Assembly: GCA_963785585.1 (NCBI GenBank)
Contig: CAWAVW010000004.1
Coordinates: 2,790,001-2,854,000 of the forward strand
Reading direction: 5' to 3'
Length of the DNA stretch: 64,000 nt
Source of the DNA: Palsa-295 sp963785585
GTDB taxonomy: Bacteria > Acidobacteriota > Terriglobia > Acidiferrales > UBA7541
Shown: piece by piece, positions 33,366-41,567 of the stretch
Numbering within the stretch: the stretch's first letter is position 1
How the letters are laid out: the number at the start of each line of letters is the position of its first letter
The notes under the pieces: model-generated
Seen by the model: the letters and a program-made list of their open reading frames with translations, nothing else
Told to the model about the DNA's origin: nothing
The model's database searches: none
Translations under genes and position numbers: made by a program

Positions 33366-34565
33366 TCAGTCGGCAAGGCGATGCGCGAGTGACGGCTCGA
33401 GTGTTTTTGATTCGTCTGGACCGGTAAGAAGCCCGGTCCGGTCGAAGACAGACTGAAAGAATTCGGGAATTTCGAAGACCGCGCGGTTTTTCATCGAGGC
33501 GGCGTTCGCGCGATATGTGGCCAGAGTTTCCGGCTCGATGAGTTGCGAAACGGCGCCGGCGATCGAGCGAAAATTCGGCAGGACCAAACCCACCTTGTTT
33601 TCGAGAATCCATTTTGCATTGTAGCGCTCCTGCGGCAGAGTCCACGCGTTGCATTCGACGATCACCGGCAAGCGCATCGCGAGGGCCTCGCTCACGCTGC
33701 CGGGGCCCGGCTTACCGATGAAAAAATCGGCGAGCTGCATGTAGGTGTTTACTTTCGTGGTGAAACCTTCAATCACGCGAGGAAGCCTCGACTTCTGACT
33801 GCGCAGCACGTTTGCCAGTTGTTCGTTGCGCCCACAAACGAAAATGAACTGGAGGTTCAGGTTCGAGGCATCGAGCCGCGCGGCGATATCGACCATCGCT
33901 TTGGAGCCGTAACCGCCGAACATGACCAGCGCTGTGGGCACGTCCGGTTTCAGGCCCAGCGCAACGCGTTCGGAGCGGACGTCCGGCAAGGGCGATTCGT
34001 AAAAACGCGGGTGAAGGATCATTCCCGACGCGCGGAATATATTTTCGTCGGAGTATCCGGTGGCGCGGGCCTGCTCGACGGCGTGCGAAGAGCCGCAGAC
34101 GATGAATTGCTGCTGGCGTTCGATCCAGAAATGCGGCGGATAGTCGGCGATATCGGTGATCACGGTGACGAATGGCCGGCCGGGAAATGCGTTGTGATAG
34201 CTTTCGCGCAGCGCGCGATTGAAGTGCGGCACGAAAGAAACGACCATGTCCGGCTGCGATTCCTTCCACCGGTTTTCCAGCATGCGCACCGAGCGGCCGT
34301 GGTTCATGCGAATCGCCAGCTGCAAGACTTTCATCAGTTGCGGACTTCCAAGCGTCCAACCTTTGCGGAGCATCTGGTTGTAGGTGTCTTCAATCCGAAT
34401 GCCGGCGTATTTCTTCATGATGTCGAGATCGTCGAGCAGCTCTTGCAAGTTCATCAGCTGCGCATCCCACGGGCGCTGCTGCGAGCGGATGGCGAGTTGG
34501 AGCGCGGTGGCCGCGGCACGGTGGCCGCCGCCGGCATCAAAAAAAACGAACTCGAGTCTTTTCAT
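33366..34565 (-). CDS. Glycosyltransferase resembling MGDG / diglucosyl-diacylglycerol synthases (GT28)
   Basis: 399 residues, GT-B fold. The N-terminus has DAGGGHRAAA, the lipid-binding glycine loop of MGDG synthases and MurG relatives. The C-terminal donor site has the GxxxxMxxAD-like VNTYMQLADFFIGKPG, then GSVSEALAMRLPVIV and the closing PQERYNAKWI. It probably adds a sugar to diacylglycerol to form a glycolipid. I chose ATG 34565, where the family begins. It diverges from the PHP-PAP2 pair. PAP2 enzymes can provide diacylglycerol, so the two arms may form one lipid pathway. Confidence 0.85.
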   Translation of the reverse strand: MKRLEFVFFDAGGGHRAAATALQLAIRSQQRPWDAQLMNLQELLDDLDIMKKYAGIRIEDTYNQMLRKGWTLGSPQLMKVLQLAIRMNHGRSVRMLENRWKESQPDMVVSFVPHFNRALRESYHNAFPGRPFVTVITDIADYPPHFWIERQQQFIVCGSSHAVEQARATGYSDENIFRASGMILHPRFYESPLPDVRSERVALGLKPDVPTALVMFGGYGSKAMVDIAARLDASNLNLQFIFVCGRNEQLANVLRSQKSRLPRVIEGFTTKVNTYMQLADFFIGKPGPGSVSEALAMRLPVIVECNAWTLPQERYNAKWILENKVGLVLPNFRSIAGAVSQLIEPETLATYRANAASMKNRAVFEIPEFFQSVFDRTGLLTGPDESKTLEPSLAHRLAD

Positions 34566-34611
34566 AGCCGCCGACTGTGGCAGCGGCGTGCAGCGCAAGA
34601 ACTACGGCTTT

Positions 34612-34640
34612 GTTAAAAGCCTGTTACTGTGTCGAAAGAG
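34612..34640 (-). promoter_or_regulatory. Pho-box-like heptamers facing the glycosyltransferase
   Basis: Read on the minus strand, CAGTAAC (34629-34623) and TTTTAAC (34618-34612) have T4, A6 and C7 and an 11-bp period. A third, poorer unit (CTCTTTC) is one period upstream. I do not see a good -10 at the expected distance, so the site is tentative. Its orientation suits the glycosyltransferase that starts at 34565. Confidence 0.4.
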
Positions 34641-34662
34641 TTAAATACCAATCATTTCAGAA

Positions 34663-34691
34663 CTTTAGCAAGTGTGTCACATCGCCGTAAC
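34663..34691 (+). promoter_or_regulatory. Pho-box-like heptamers facing the PHP-PAP2 operon
   Basis: On the plus strand CTTTAGC (34663), GTGTCAC (34674) and CCGTAAC (34685) have the 11-bp period; eight of nine key positions match, and GTGTCAC is one base from the enterobacterial Pho unit CTGTCAC. The -10 is unclear and the gene start at 34716 is close. A mirror-image set facing the other way lies 23 bp to the left. Confidence 0.42.
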
Positions 34692-34715
34692 GCGGCATCG
34701 TTTACCGTGAGACGC

Positions 34716-35603
34716 ATGAAGTGCGACCTTCACGTCCACTCGTACTATTCCGGGGCCTGCACCACGCCATTCGTCCGGAAGTTCTGCCGCGAAAGTTACA
34801 GCGATCCCCACAAAATCTACGACCTGCTCCGCCGGCGCGGAATGGATCTGGTGACGCTGACCGACCATGACTCGATCGAAGGCGGAGAACAACTGCGGAG
34901 TCATCCCAATTTCTTCGTCAGCGAAGAGCTTACGTGCCAGATGCCGAGCGGGACGGAAGTGCATATCGGCGTATACGACTTGACGGAGCGCCAGCACGTG
35001 CAGCTGCAGCAACGGCGCAAGGACCTGGTGTCCTTGCTGATGTATCTGACGGAGCGGCGGCTATTCTTCAGCATCAACCACGTATTTTCCAGCCTGACGG
35101 GCCCTCGGGATCGCGAGGATTTTGCCTGGTTCCAGGAGTACTTCCCCGCGATTGAAGTGCAGAACAGCCACATGCTCGAGCGCGCCAACCGGCAAGCGGC
35201 GGACCTGGCCAAGCAGTGGGACAAGATTGGAATTGGCGGAAGCGACGCGCACGCGCTGCCATCGGCGGGCACGGCGTATACGGAAGTTCCCGGGGCGCGC
35301 GACAAGGATGAATTCTTCGCCGGGCTGCGCGCGGGCCACGGGCGCGTGGCCGGAGAGTCCGGGAGCTTCACGAAGTTGACACGCGACGTTTATCTGATCG
35401 CGTACGAAATGATGCGAGAGAAAAGCTGGACCACGTTGCTGGCGCCGCTGGCGGTACTGATTCCAGCGATTACGTACTGGAACTACCGTGACGAAAAGAT
35501 TTTCAGCCGCCGATGGGCGCGGCAGATTCTTGGCGAACCCGAAGCTCGAAAGCGTCCCCGCTGGATCACCATGCCGCAGCCCGCGGCAGAGGAGTGGGTA
35601 TGA
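34716..35603 (+). CDS. PHP-domain metal-dependent phosphoesterase
   Basis: 295 residues. The PHP domain shows CDLHVHSYYSG (His6, His8), LVTLTDHDSIEG and a late GGSDAHA. It should bind two or three metal ions and hydrolyse a phosphoester; the substrate is unknown. The last 60 residues, with a hydrophobic stretch (TTLLAPLAVLIPAITYW), may touch the membrane. I chose ATG 34716 because MKCDLHVHS is a normal family start, although a GTG 29 codons upstream keeps the frame open. The stop overlaps the PAP2 start by 4 bp (ATGA). Confidence 0.87.
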   Translation: MKCDLHVHSYYSGACTTPFVRKFCRESYSDPHKIYDLLRRRGMDLVTLTDHDSIEGGEQLRSHPNFFVSEELTCQMPSGTEVHIGVYDLTERQHVQLQQRRKDLVSLLMYLTERRLFFSINHVFSSLTGPRDREDFAWFQEYFPAIEVQNSHMLERANRQAADLAKQWDKIGIGGSDAHALPSAGTAYTEVPGARDKDEFFAGLRAGHGRVAGESGSFTKLTRDVYLIAYEMMREKSWTTLLAPLAVLIPAITYWNYRDEKIFSRRWARQILGEPEARKRPRWITMPQPAAEEWV

Positions 35604-36142
35604 CCGTCGCGAGAGCGGTTTGGAACCAGATCGAATCGAATGACCACCGGTTGATGAGGAAGCTGCATCGGTGGCGCGCGCCCCGATGGATCCGGATTTT
35701 GACGATTGTTTCCACGCGACTCGGGGATGGCTGGCTGTGGTATTCGCTTGGAATTATTTTGATGATCTACGGCGGCCACGAACGATTCATAGCGGTGGGA
35801 GCGGCGACCAGCTCCGCGGCGGCGGGAATCTTCCTGTTCCGCACAATCAAGAGCAAGAGCCGGCGAAAGCGGCCGTGCGAAATCGAGCCGCACTGCTGGG
35901 CGTCGATTTTGCCTCCGGACAAATACTCGTTCCCCTCCGGGCATACGATCACGGCGTTTGCGATCGCGCTGCCGATCGGATTGTTTTACCCCGAGTTGCA
36001 GGGAGCGCTGTTTTTTGCGGCGCTCTTGATTGCGTCGTCGCGCATCGTGCTGGGAATGCATTTTCTGAGCGACGTGCTGGCGGGATCGGCGATCGGAACT
36101 TTTCTGGGATTTGTGAGCTACCACATATTTCTGGCGGTGTGA
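35600..36142 (+). CDS. PAP2-family membrane phosphatase
   Basis: 180 residues with about five membrane helices. All three PAP2 motifs are there: KSKSRRKRP, SFPSGHT and SRIVLGMHFLSD. These enzymes remove phosphate from phosphatidate, lysophosphatidate or undecaprenyl pyrophosphate at the membrane. I chose ATG 35600, overlapping the PHP stop. With the glycolipid-synthase-like gene on the other side of the shared promoter region, release of diacylglycerol from phosphatidate is an attractive role, though undecaprenyl phosphate recycling is equally compatible with the motifs. Confidence 0.88.
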   Translation: MTVARAVWNQIESNDHRLMRKLHRWRAPRWIRILTIVSTRLGDGWLWYSLGIILMIYGGHERFIAVGAATSSAAAGIFLFRTIKSKSRRKRPCEIEPHCWASILPPDKYSFPSGHTITAFAIALPIGLFYPELQGALFFAALLIASSRIVLGMHFLSDVLAGSAIGTFLGFVSYHIFLAV

Positions 36143-36237
36143 CGGAATGCGGCACGAACGGCCTCGCATCCTGCGCGGTACGATTTCCTCGCTTCGAAAT
36201 TCCCAAAAAATTAAAACCGCGATGAATCGTATCCGGC

Positions 36238-38196
36238 TTAAGTGGCGGGCTTGGCCACCACGGATGCGGAATTGGCATTGGCGTGAAGCATGTCCACCAC
36301 GGCGTGATACAGGCGCGCGCGGGTTTCGTGGCGCTCGTTTGCTCGCGTGAGATAGCGGACGCGAACGTCAACGCCGCTGCCCGAAGGTTTTACAGACAAT
36401 GAAGGCTCGGCAGAAAATCCGCTCTTGGCCGAGTCCGGTGTGACGCGGCCCCATTCCTGCTCGGCCAACTTTGCGTTGGATAGCGTTTCATCGGCGGCCA
36501 ATTTGCGGACGGCTTCGGCCGTCGTCCACGGATCCTGCGAATTCGGAACTTGAATTTGAATCTCGTCCCACAGCCACTGGCCTGACGTGGAGAAATTGAA
36601 GTAGTGGCCTTCGATGGCGAAGCTGTTCACGAAGGTGACTTTGCGTCCGGTCGGATGCCCGGCGTCCACCCAACTGCCGGTTTCGAGAAGCACGGTGTGA
36701 AGCAAGCCCACCTTGACGACTTCTCCCGCCGTGCCGTTGATCTCGACCCAGTCGCCGGGACGAATTCCGTTTTTGCCCATCAGGATGAACCAACCGAAGA
36801 AGCCGACAATGAAGTCTTTCATCGCCACGGTGATGCCCGCGCCGGTAAGCGCGGCGACGGTGGCGAAATCGTTGGGCACTCCAAAAATCACCAGCAGAAT
36901 GAGCACGACGCCGACAGCCTGTACCGCGAAGAGAAGGATGGCGCGCATGGTGTGCATTTCGCGGCGGTCGATATCGAGCTTGGCGAATAGTTTCTGCACC
37001 CAGACGTTGGCAATGAAAACGAACAGCGCGATCAGGATGATCCAGAGCGCGGAATAGAAAATGCTGTGGAGGAAGGAGCGGTGGCGCGCGAGGGCGAGGG
37101 CGTTCCAATTGCCGTAGGTGGTGGCGAGTCCCTCTTCGTCGGCGATGCGCTTGTCGTAAAGCGCGAGCATTTTTTGATCGGCGTTCAGGTGTTGAATGAA
37201 GGCGAGCTGCGAAAGCGGTTCGACGGGCTCCGCGGCAGGGGCTTCTTTCTCGATGCTGTTCGCGGATTTCGCCGACGCTTCCTCGGCGGATTCGACGTGA
37301 GGCTTCGCATCGGCGGTGCGAAGAACTTTGCCGTGCTTGCGGATGATGGTTTTTTCGGCTTTTTCCTGGTCGAGCTGCTTTTCGAGGACTTCGTGAGCGG
37401 CGGCGAGAGTGGCGGCGCGTTTGAGAGCATTCTCGCGCGCTTGTGCGAGCAGGCTTTCCTTGGTGCGGAAGGAGAGAACGGCTTCGATTTGAGTGAGCAG
37501 ACTTTTTGATCTCGAGGATTCCGGGGAGACGACGGCGGACGGAGCGGCGGCGTTCGAACCGGATGGCGCTGCGGCGGAGTTAGCGCCGGTGGCAGGCGCT
37601 GATTTTGCGGTGTGAATTTCGGACGCTTCGTGCGCATCGAGTTGTTTCTGGATCAGGGCGTGCTTGTCGGCGCCGGCGCGGATCAGATCCTGATGCGCGT
37701 CGTCGAGTTCGTCCTGATCGAGGGCGAGCTGGGCTTGCGCGAGATCGAGCGATTCTTGGATATGAGCTTTTTGCGCAGCGCCGGCTTTTGCCAGTTGGGC
37801 GGTAAGTTGCGCGACGCTTGCTTGGTCGGCGGCGACGCGGCTCTCGGTATCTTTCAGGTGGTTGAAGAGTTCGCGAGTTTCGGGCGTGAGCGGCGCGGGA
37901 TTTTCGACGGCATCGGTGAGTGCCGCAGTAAAAGCGGAGTCCACGGAACGGTCGGCGAGGCGCAGGGCCTCGTCGGCGTACTGGCGTTCCCAGTGGGTGA
38001 TGGCGAGGGGCGAGAGCTGCTGGGCGGTGTCGAGAGCCGAGGTATCGACGAGCTGCTCGGTATGGGTGGATTTGGTGAGGTCGGCGTGAAGGCGGCGCGG
38101 CGAGTCTTCCCAACTGCGGGTGAACAGGATCGCGGCGAGAGCGGCGATCAGCAGCAATAGAAGCGCGACGAGAATCGATTTGTGGAGATCTTTCAT
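36238..38196 (-). CDS. MscS-family mechanosensitive channel with long N-terminal coiled coil
   Basis: 652 residues. A membrane anchor (about 8-25) is followed by some 340 residues of Ala/Gln/Glu-rich helix, including a low-complexity Ala/Ser/Pro stretch (about 195-225). Membrane helices follow at about 370-395, 415-440 and 445-480. The pore helix with GAGITVAMKDFIVGFFGWF and the beta domain with GDWVEINGTAGEVVKVG are diagnostic of MscS. It releases solutes on sudden osmotic downshock. The large extracytoplasmic region is longer than in simple MscS and resembles MscK-like designs. It stands alone and is convergent with PAP2. Confidence 0.88.
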   Translation of the reverse strand: MKDLHKSILVALLLLLIAALAAILFTRSWEDSPRRLHADLTKSTHTEQLVDTSALDTAQQLSPLAITHWERQYADEALRLADRSVDSAFTAALTDAVENPAPLTPETRELFNHLKDTESRVAADQASVAQLTAQLAKAGAAQKAHIQESLDLAQAQLALDQDELDDAHQDLIRAGADKHALIQKQLDAHEASEIHTAKSAPATGANSAAAPSGSNAAAPSAVVSPESSRSKSLLTQIEAVLSFRTKESLLAQARENALKRAATLAAAHEVLEKQLDQEKAEKTIIRKHGKVLRTADAKPHVESAEEASAKSANSIEKEAPAAEPVEPLSQLAFIQHLNADQKMLALYDKRIADEEGLATTYGNWNALALARHRSFLHSIFYSALWIILIALFVFIANVWVQKLFAKLDIDRREMHTMRAILLFAVQAVGVVLILLVIFGVPNDFATVAALTGAGITVAMKDFIVGFFGWFILMGKNGIRPGDWVEINGTAGEVVKVGLLHTVLLETGSWVDAGHPTGRKVTFVNSFAIEGHYFNFSTSGQWLWDEIQIQVPNSQDPWTTAEAVRKLAADETLSNAKLAEQEWGRVTPDSAKSGFSAEPSLSVKPSGSGVDVRVRYLTRANERHETRARLYHAVVDMLHANANSASVVAKPAT

Positions 38197-38313
38197 GGGC
38201 GAAGGCCTTCGGGCATGTGGGCTGTGGGTAATTGTAGTATGCGGCGACCAACGGAGACGCGGAAAAGTCGGTCGGCTTTCACTCGAACGGGGATTTCCGA
38301 TTGACAGCGGAGA

Positions 38314-39348
38314 TCAGGGGAGTTGGTCGCGGACGAGGGGGGCGAGGTCGTTGCCGAGGATTTCGATGGCGCGGCGCATTTTGGAGTGAGGCAGGGTGGA
38401 GACGCTCATCTGAAAGGTGATGCGAGCGATGCCGCCGAGGGCCTGGTCGATCGAGAGGATTTTGCTGGCGACGGTGGGTGCGTCGCCGATCAGGTAGGCG
38501 CCGGTCGGTCCGCGAAGCACGTCGAATTGCGCGCGAGTGGTGGGCGACCAGCCGCGTTCTTTGCCAATTTCGCTGAAGGTTTGGAGGTAGCCGGGAAAGA
38601 AATCGTCGGCGGCTTGTTCCGTGGTATCCCCTAAAAATCCGATCAGGTGCAGGCCGACTTTCAATTGTTCGGGCTTGTGTCCGGCACGCTTCCCTGCTTC
38701 GCGATAGAGATCGATGAGCGGACGAAAACGCGCGGGTTGGCCGCCGATGATGGCGACCATCAGCGGAAGGCCGAGCAGGCCGGCGCGGACGAAGGAGGCG
38801 GGAGTGCCGCCGACTCCGACCCACACGGGCAAAGGATTTTGCAGCGGGCGCGGATACACGGCTTGACCGGAGAGCGCGGGGCGATGTTCGCCGGACCAAT
38901 GGACTTCGGTGTTCTCGCGGATGTTGAGAAGGAGATCGAGTTTTTCGGCGTACAGCGCGTCGTAGTCTTCGAGGCGAAGTCCGAAGAGCGGAAACGATTC
39001 GGTGAACGAGCCGCGGCCCGCCACGATTTCGGCGCGGCCATTGGAAATGAGATCGAGAGTGGCGAATTCCTGAAAAACGCGGACGGGATCGGCGGCGCTG
39101 AGAACGGTGACGGCGCTGGTGAGGCGGATCTTTTTTGTGCGGGACGCGGCAGCGGAAAGGATGACGACGGGAGCGGAGTCGAGAAATTCGGCGCGGTGAT
39201 GTTCGCCGACGCCGAAGACGTCGAGGCCGACCTCGTCGGCGAGGATGATTTCGTCGACGAGATTTTGCATGCGTTCGCGCGGCGAGAGGACCAGGCCGCG
39301 AGAAGGATCGGAGACGGTTGCGGCGAAGCTGTCGATGCCGAGTTGCAT
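38314..39348 (-). CDS. Luciferase-like (LLM class) flavin monooxygenase
   Basis: 344 residues, TIM-barrel bacterial-luciferase family. Typical blocks are DVFGVGEHHRAEFLDSAP, SAVTVLSAADPVRVFQEFATLDLIS and GRAEIVAGRGSFTESF. These enzymes use reduced FMN or F420 with O2 or an alcohol substrate. The segment after GRAEIVAGRG fits FMN users, but this is a weak indicator. The substrate is unknown and there is no operon partner; the nearest gene on the same strand is 366 bp upstream across a repeat-rich gap. Confidence 0.85.
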   Translation of the reverse strand: MQLGIDSFAATVSDPSRGLVLSPRERMQNLVDEIILADEVGLDVFGVGEHHRAEFLDSAPVVILSAAASRTKKIRLTSAVTVLSAADPVRVFQEFATLDLISNGRAEIVAGRGSFTESFPLFGLRLEDYDALYAEKLDLLLNIRENTEVHWSGEHRPALSGQAVYPRPLQNPLPVWVGVGGTPASFVRAGLLGLPLMVAIIGGQPARFRPLIDLYREAGKRAGHKPEQLKVGLHLIGFLGDTTEQAADDFFPGYLQTFSEIGKERGWSPTTRAQFDVLRGPTGAYLIGDAPTVASKILSIDQALGGIARITFQMSVSTLPHSKMRRAIEILGNDLAPLVRDQLP

Positions 39349-39448
39349 GCGGGAGACTCCTGGGTTGCGATGCCGCGTTGAGACGAGGAACTATCATCGC
39401 GCGGGTTCGGGGCGGACTCAAGCCAGTGGAGGATGGCATGGAAGGCTG

Positions 39449-39483
39449 CCCGAACCAGTGAAACTGGTTCGGCCGCTACAAAG
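39449..39483. repeat. REP-like hairpin unit A with CTACAAAG tail
   Basis: Stem 39450-39458 pairs perfectly with 39464-39472 (9 bp, CCGAACCAG with CTGGTTCGG) around TGAAA. The tail CCGCTACAAAG (39473-39483) is repeated after the next unit. I recall similar intergenic palindromes ending in CTACAAAG from Acidobacteriota genomes. Confidence 0.75.
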
Positions 39484-39504
39484 GCAGAGGCAACGTCAAA
39501 GGCT

Positions 39505-39532
39505 GGCGGGCGTGAAGCCCGCCGCTACAAAG
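39505..39532. repeat. REP-like hairpin unit B with CTACAAAG tail
   Basis: Stem 39505-39511 (GGCGGGC) pairs with 39517-39523 (GCCCGCC) around GTGAA, then GCTACAAAG (39524-39532). It has the same loop core and tail as unit A, 22 bp away, with an unrelated stem sequence. Confidence 0.75.
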
Positions 39533-39681
39533 TAAACGGCGGATGGGTGCGAAGCTGAGGATGCGGCGGCAAGCCGCTGCTGGCTATCGAGTGGGCCGCG
39601 CAGACGATCGATGACTGCACCGGTTCCGGGTCTGGCTCCTGGTTTTTATCGAATTCTCTTGAGGAGGTTGCGGCGACGGAA

Positions 39682-39705
39682 AGCGCCAATCCGAGGATTG
39701 GCGCT
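39682..39705. repeat. Perfect 11-bp palindrome near the DoxX-like gene end
   Basis: AGCGCCAATCC (39682-39692) pairs perfectly with GGATTGGCGCT (39695-39705) around GA. It lies 9 bp past the stop of the minus-strand gene ending at 39714, so it could act as a terminator or 3'-end stabiliser, but there is no T-run. It lacks the CTACAAAG tail and is a different repeat class. Confidence 0.7.
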
Positions 39706-39713
39706 CCCGGGAT

Positions 39714-40094
39714 TTATTCGGTGCGTTGGGCGAAGATGCCGGCCAGATGTTGCTTGTTGCGGATGGCGACGAGAATCCAGAGGATGACGACGACAACGGC
39801 CATCGGTAGTCCCGAGGGGGCCATGAAAACGTGAAAGAAGAAAATATTCACGATCACCGGGCCGAGAATGCAAAGAGCGAGCGGGACGTAGCGGTTTACG
39901 AGCAGCAGCGCGCCTCCGATTGTCTGAGCGGCGAAAATCACCACCCAGTAATGGGTAGCGATCATGGCCTTGAAGAAATCTCCGGCCGGACCGGGGGGCG
40001 GCGCGCCGGGAATGAAGTGAAGGAAACCGTTGAGGCCGAAGACGAAAAAGATCAAACCGAGCAGGTAACGCGCGATCGTGGATGCGATTTTCAT
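39714..40094 (-). CDS. DoxX-like small membrane protein
   Basis: 126 residues with four predicted helices. The first (YLLGLIFFVFGLNGFLHF) has the Gly/Phe/Asn pattern of the DoxX/DUF417 group. Family members are loosely linked to redox enzymes or thiosulfate oxidation, but no activity can be claimed here. An AGGAAAC ribosome site precedes the ATG. It follows the azoreductase gene by 31 bp on the same strand, so the two probably form a unit, perhaps under the divergent TetR-type gene. Confidence 0.72.
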   Translation of the reverse strand: MKIASTIARYLLGLIFFVFGLNGFLHFIPGAPPPGPAGDFFKAMIATHYWVVIFAAQTIGGALLLVNRYVPLALCILGPVIVNIFFFHVFMAPSGLPMAVVVVILWILVAIRNKQHLAGIFAQRTE

Positions 40095-40125
40095 TGTTTC
40101 CTCCGGAGTGGCGGGATTATAACGC

Positions 40126-40752
40126 TCACAGACTGGCCTGGGCGTGAACTCTTTCGAGATAAGGCGCCAGGAAAGTTTGTGGATCGATCGAGCCAGCGCG
40201 AAGTTGGGCGGTACCTTCGGCGGCGATGATGGTGACGTCTTTTACGCCGATGAATCCAAAAACGGTCTGGAGATAAGGCGTGACGAAGTTGAGAGAGGCA
40301 AGCGCGGTGCCTTCGCCATAGGCGCCGCCGCTGGCGAGAAGCAATGTTGCTTTCTTGCCGGAAAGCAAACCGACGGGACCATTGGCCGAGTATCGGAAAG
40401 TTTTTCCAACACGGGCGATTTGGTCGATCCAGAGTTTCAGGGATGAAGGGACACTGAAATTGTGCATAGGAACGCCGAAGACGTACTCGTCAGCCTGCAA
40501 CAATTCATCGATCAGCGAATCGGATAGGGCGAGCAGTCGCTTCTGTTCGGGCGTGCGAGCAGATTCGGGAGTGTAAACGGCGGCGACCCACGCGCTGTCA
40601 ACGATGGGCAGGTCAATGTCGGATAGATCGCGGGCGATGACTTTGCCGCCAGGATTGGATTTGAGCCAGGATTCGAGGAATTTTGCAGTCAGCTTGCGGG
40701 AAATCGAAAATTGGCCCATTGGGCTGGAATCGACTTTCAAGAGTGTTGGCAC
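40126..40752 (-). CDS. azoR: FMN-dependent NADH azoreductase / quinone reductase
   Basis: 208 residues, flavodoxin-like fold. Family marks are LKVDSSPMGQFSISRKL at the start, FGVPMHNFSVPSSLKLWIDQIARVGKTF and LLLASGGAYG. It reduces quinones and azo compounds by two electrons and helps against quinone or thiol stress. The start is GTG at 40752, with AAGGAG 6 nt upstream. It diverges from a TetR-family gene 119 bp away, a standard repressor-target arrangement, and is followed by a DoxX-like gene. Confidence 0.92.
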   Translation of the reverse strand: MPTLLKVDSSPMGQFSISRKLTAKFLESWLKSNPGGKVIARDLSDIDLPIVDSAWVAAVYTPESARTPEQKRLLALSDSLIDELLQADEYVFGVPMHNFSVPSSLKLWIDQIARVGKTFRYSANGPVGLLSGKKATLLLASGGAYGEGTALASLNFVTPYLQTVFGFIGVKDVTIIAAEGTAQLRAGSIDPQTFLAPYLERVHAQASL

Positions 40753-40871
40753 GGGAGGCTCCTTAAATAATCATATGTATTCTAAACGACGACCGTTGTC
40801 TATATTTACACAACAGATGTATTGAAGTCAACAGACGATGCAATCTGCTACAATGCTAGAAAGGAGCTGTC
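40753..40871. promoter_or_regulatory. Divergent azoR / TetR regulatory region
   Basis: AT-rich 119-bp gap. An inverted repeat of GTTGT (40795-40799) and ACAAC (40810-40814), 10 bp apart, is the best operator candidate. TACAAT at 40849-40854 is a possible -10 for the TetR-type gene, though it leaves a very short leader. AAGGAG sites precede both starts. I could not identify convincing -35 boxes. Confidence 0.4.
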
Positions 40872-41468
40872 ATGTTCGGTTCGCCCTGTGAAAAATTGGA
40901 CCCGCGCATTCGCCGGACGCGGAACATGCTGCAGGCTGCACTGAAGCAACTGCTTACCGAGAAGGAATTTGACAAGATTTCGGTGCAAGACATCACCGAA
41001 CTGGCGACGCTGAACCGGGCCACGTTTTACGCGCACTATCCGGACAAATTTGCACTGCTGGAAGAATGGATTCGAGTGAGTTTTCTGCAATTGCTGGGGC
41101 AGCGAGGAGTGCAGTTTGACGGCGGTTGTTCGTCGGCGTTCAAGGTGATCATTTTGGCGGTCTGCGATTATCTTTCGGAGGTGCACCAGTCGCTGTCGTC
41201 AAAACAACATCAGTTCGAACCGTTTGTAGAGGCGACGGTGATCAAACAGATTCGCGAAGTGCTGATGGACGGATTTCAGAAGCATCCGATGAAGCGCAGC
41301 ATGCCGCAGGAACTGATCGCCGCCACGGCGAGCTGGGCGATCTACGGCGCGGTGAAGCAGTGGGTGAACACTGCGGAGCGAATACCGGCGGAGCAGTTTG
41401 TAGACGTGGCGGTTGCGTTGGTGCAGCCGATCTTGATGGCGGGCACGGAACCCGTCGCGAGCGTTTAG
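40872..41468 (+). CDS. TetR/AcrR-family transcriptional regulator
   Basis: 198 residues. The N-terminal helix-turn-helix is at about 35-62 (ISVQDITELATLNRATFYAHYPDK), and the rest is a helical ligand-binding domain. The N-terminus carries a Cys (GSPCEKLD), and another Cys lies in GGCSS; redox sensing is possible but unproven. The gene diverges from azoR and is its likely repressor. The ribosome site AAGGAG ends 5 nt before ATG. Confidence 0.9.
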   Translation: MFGSPCEKLDPRIRRTRNMLQAALKQLLTEKEFDKISVQDITELATLNRATFYAHYPDKFALLEEWIRVSFLQLLGQRGVQFDGGCSSAFKVIILAVCDYLSEVHQSLSSKQHQFEPFVEATVIKQIREVLMDGFQKHPMKRSMPQELIAATASWAIYGAVKQWVNTAERIPAEQFVDVAVALVQPILMAGTEPVASV

Positions 41469-41567
41469 CTCATTTCGTCGAGAGAGTGATCTTCTACTGT
41501 AATTCCCTTCCCGCTACTTTTATTCGATAAAAATTAGAAATCGATGGAGATCAAGAGCCGCGCGCAC

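Larger units (their letters stand above)
39349..39713. other. Gene-free gap with several palindromic hairpin units
   Basis: This 365-bp stretch has no supported gene. It contains at least three strong hairpins (listed separately) and a weaker one at 39563-39580 (8-bp stem with one mismatch, AA centre). The first two share a GTGAA centre and the tail GCTACAAAG but have different stems. This is the longest non-coding stretch in the window. Confidence 0.8.

Noticed and set aside
38279..39439. 386-residue Arg/Pro-rich frame over the luciferase-like gene
   Set aside because: Low-complexity shadow in another frame of a strong family member.
39349..39713. CRISPR array in the repeat-rich gap
   Set aside because: The units differ in stem sequence and length, there are no equal spacers, and no cas genes are in the window.
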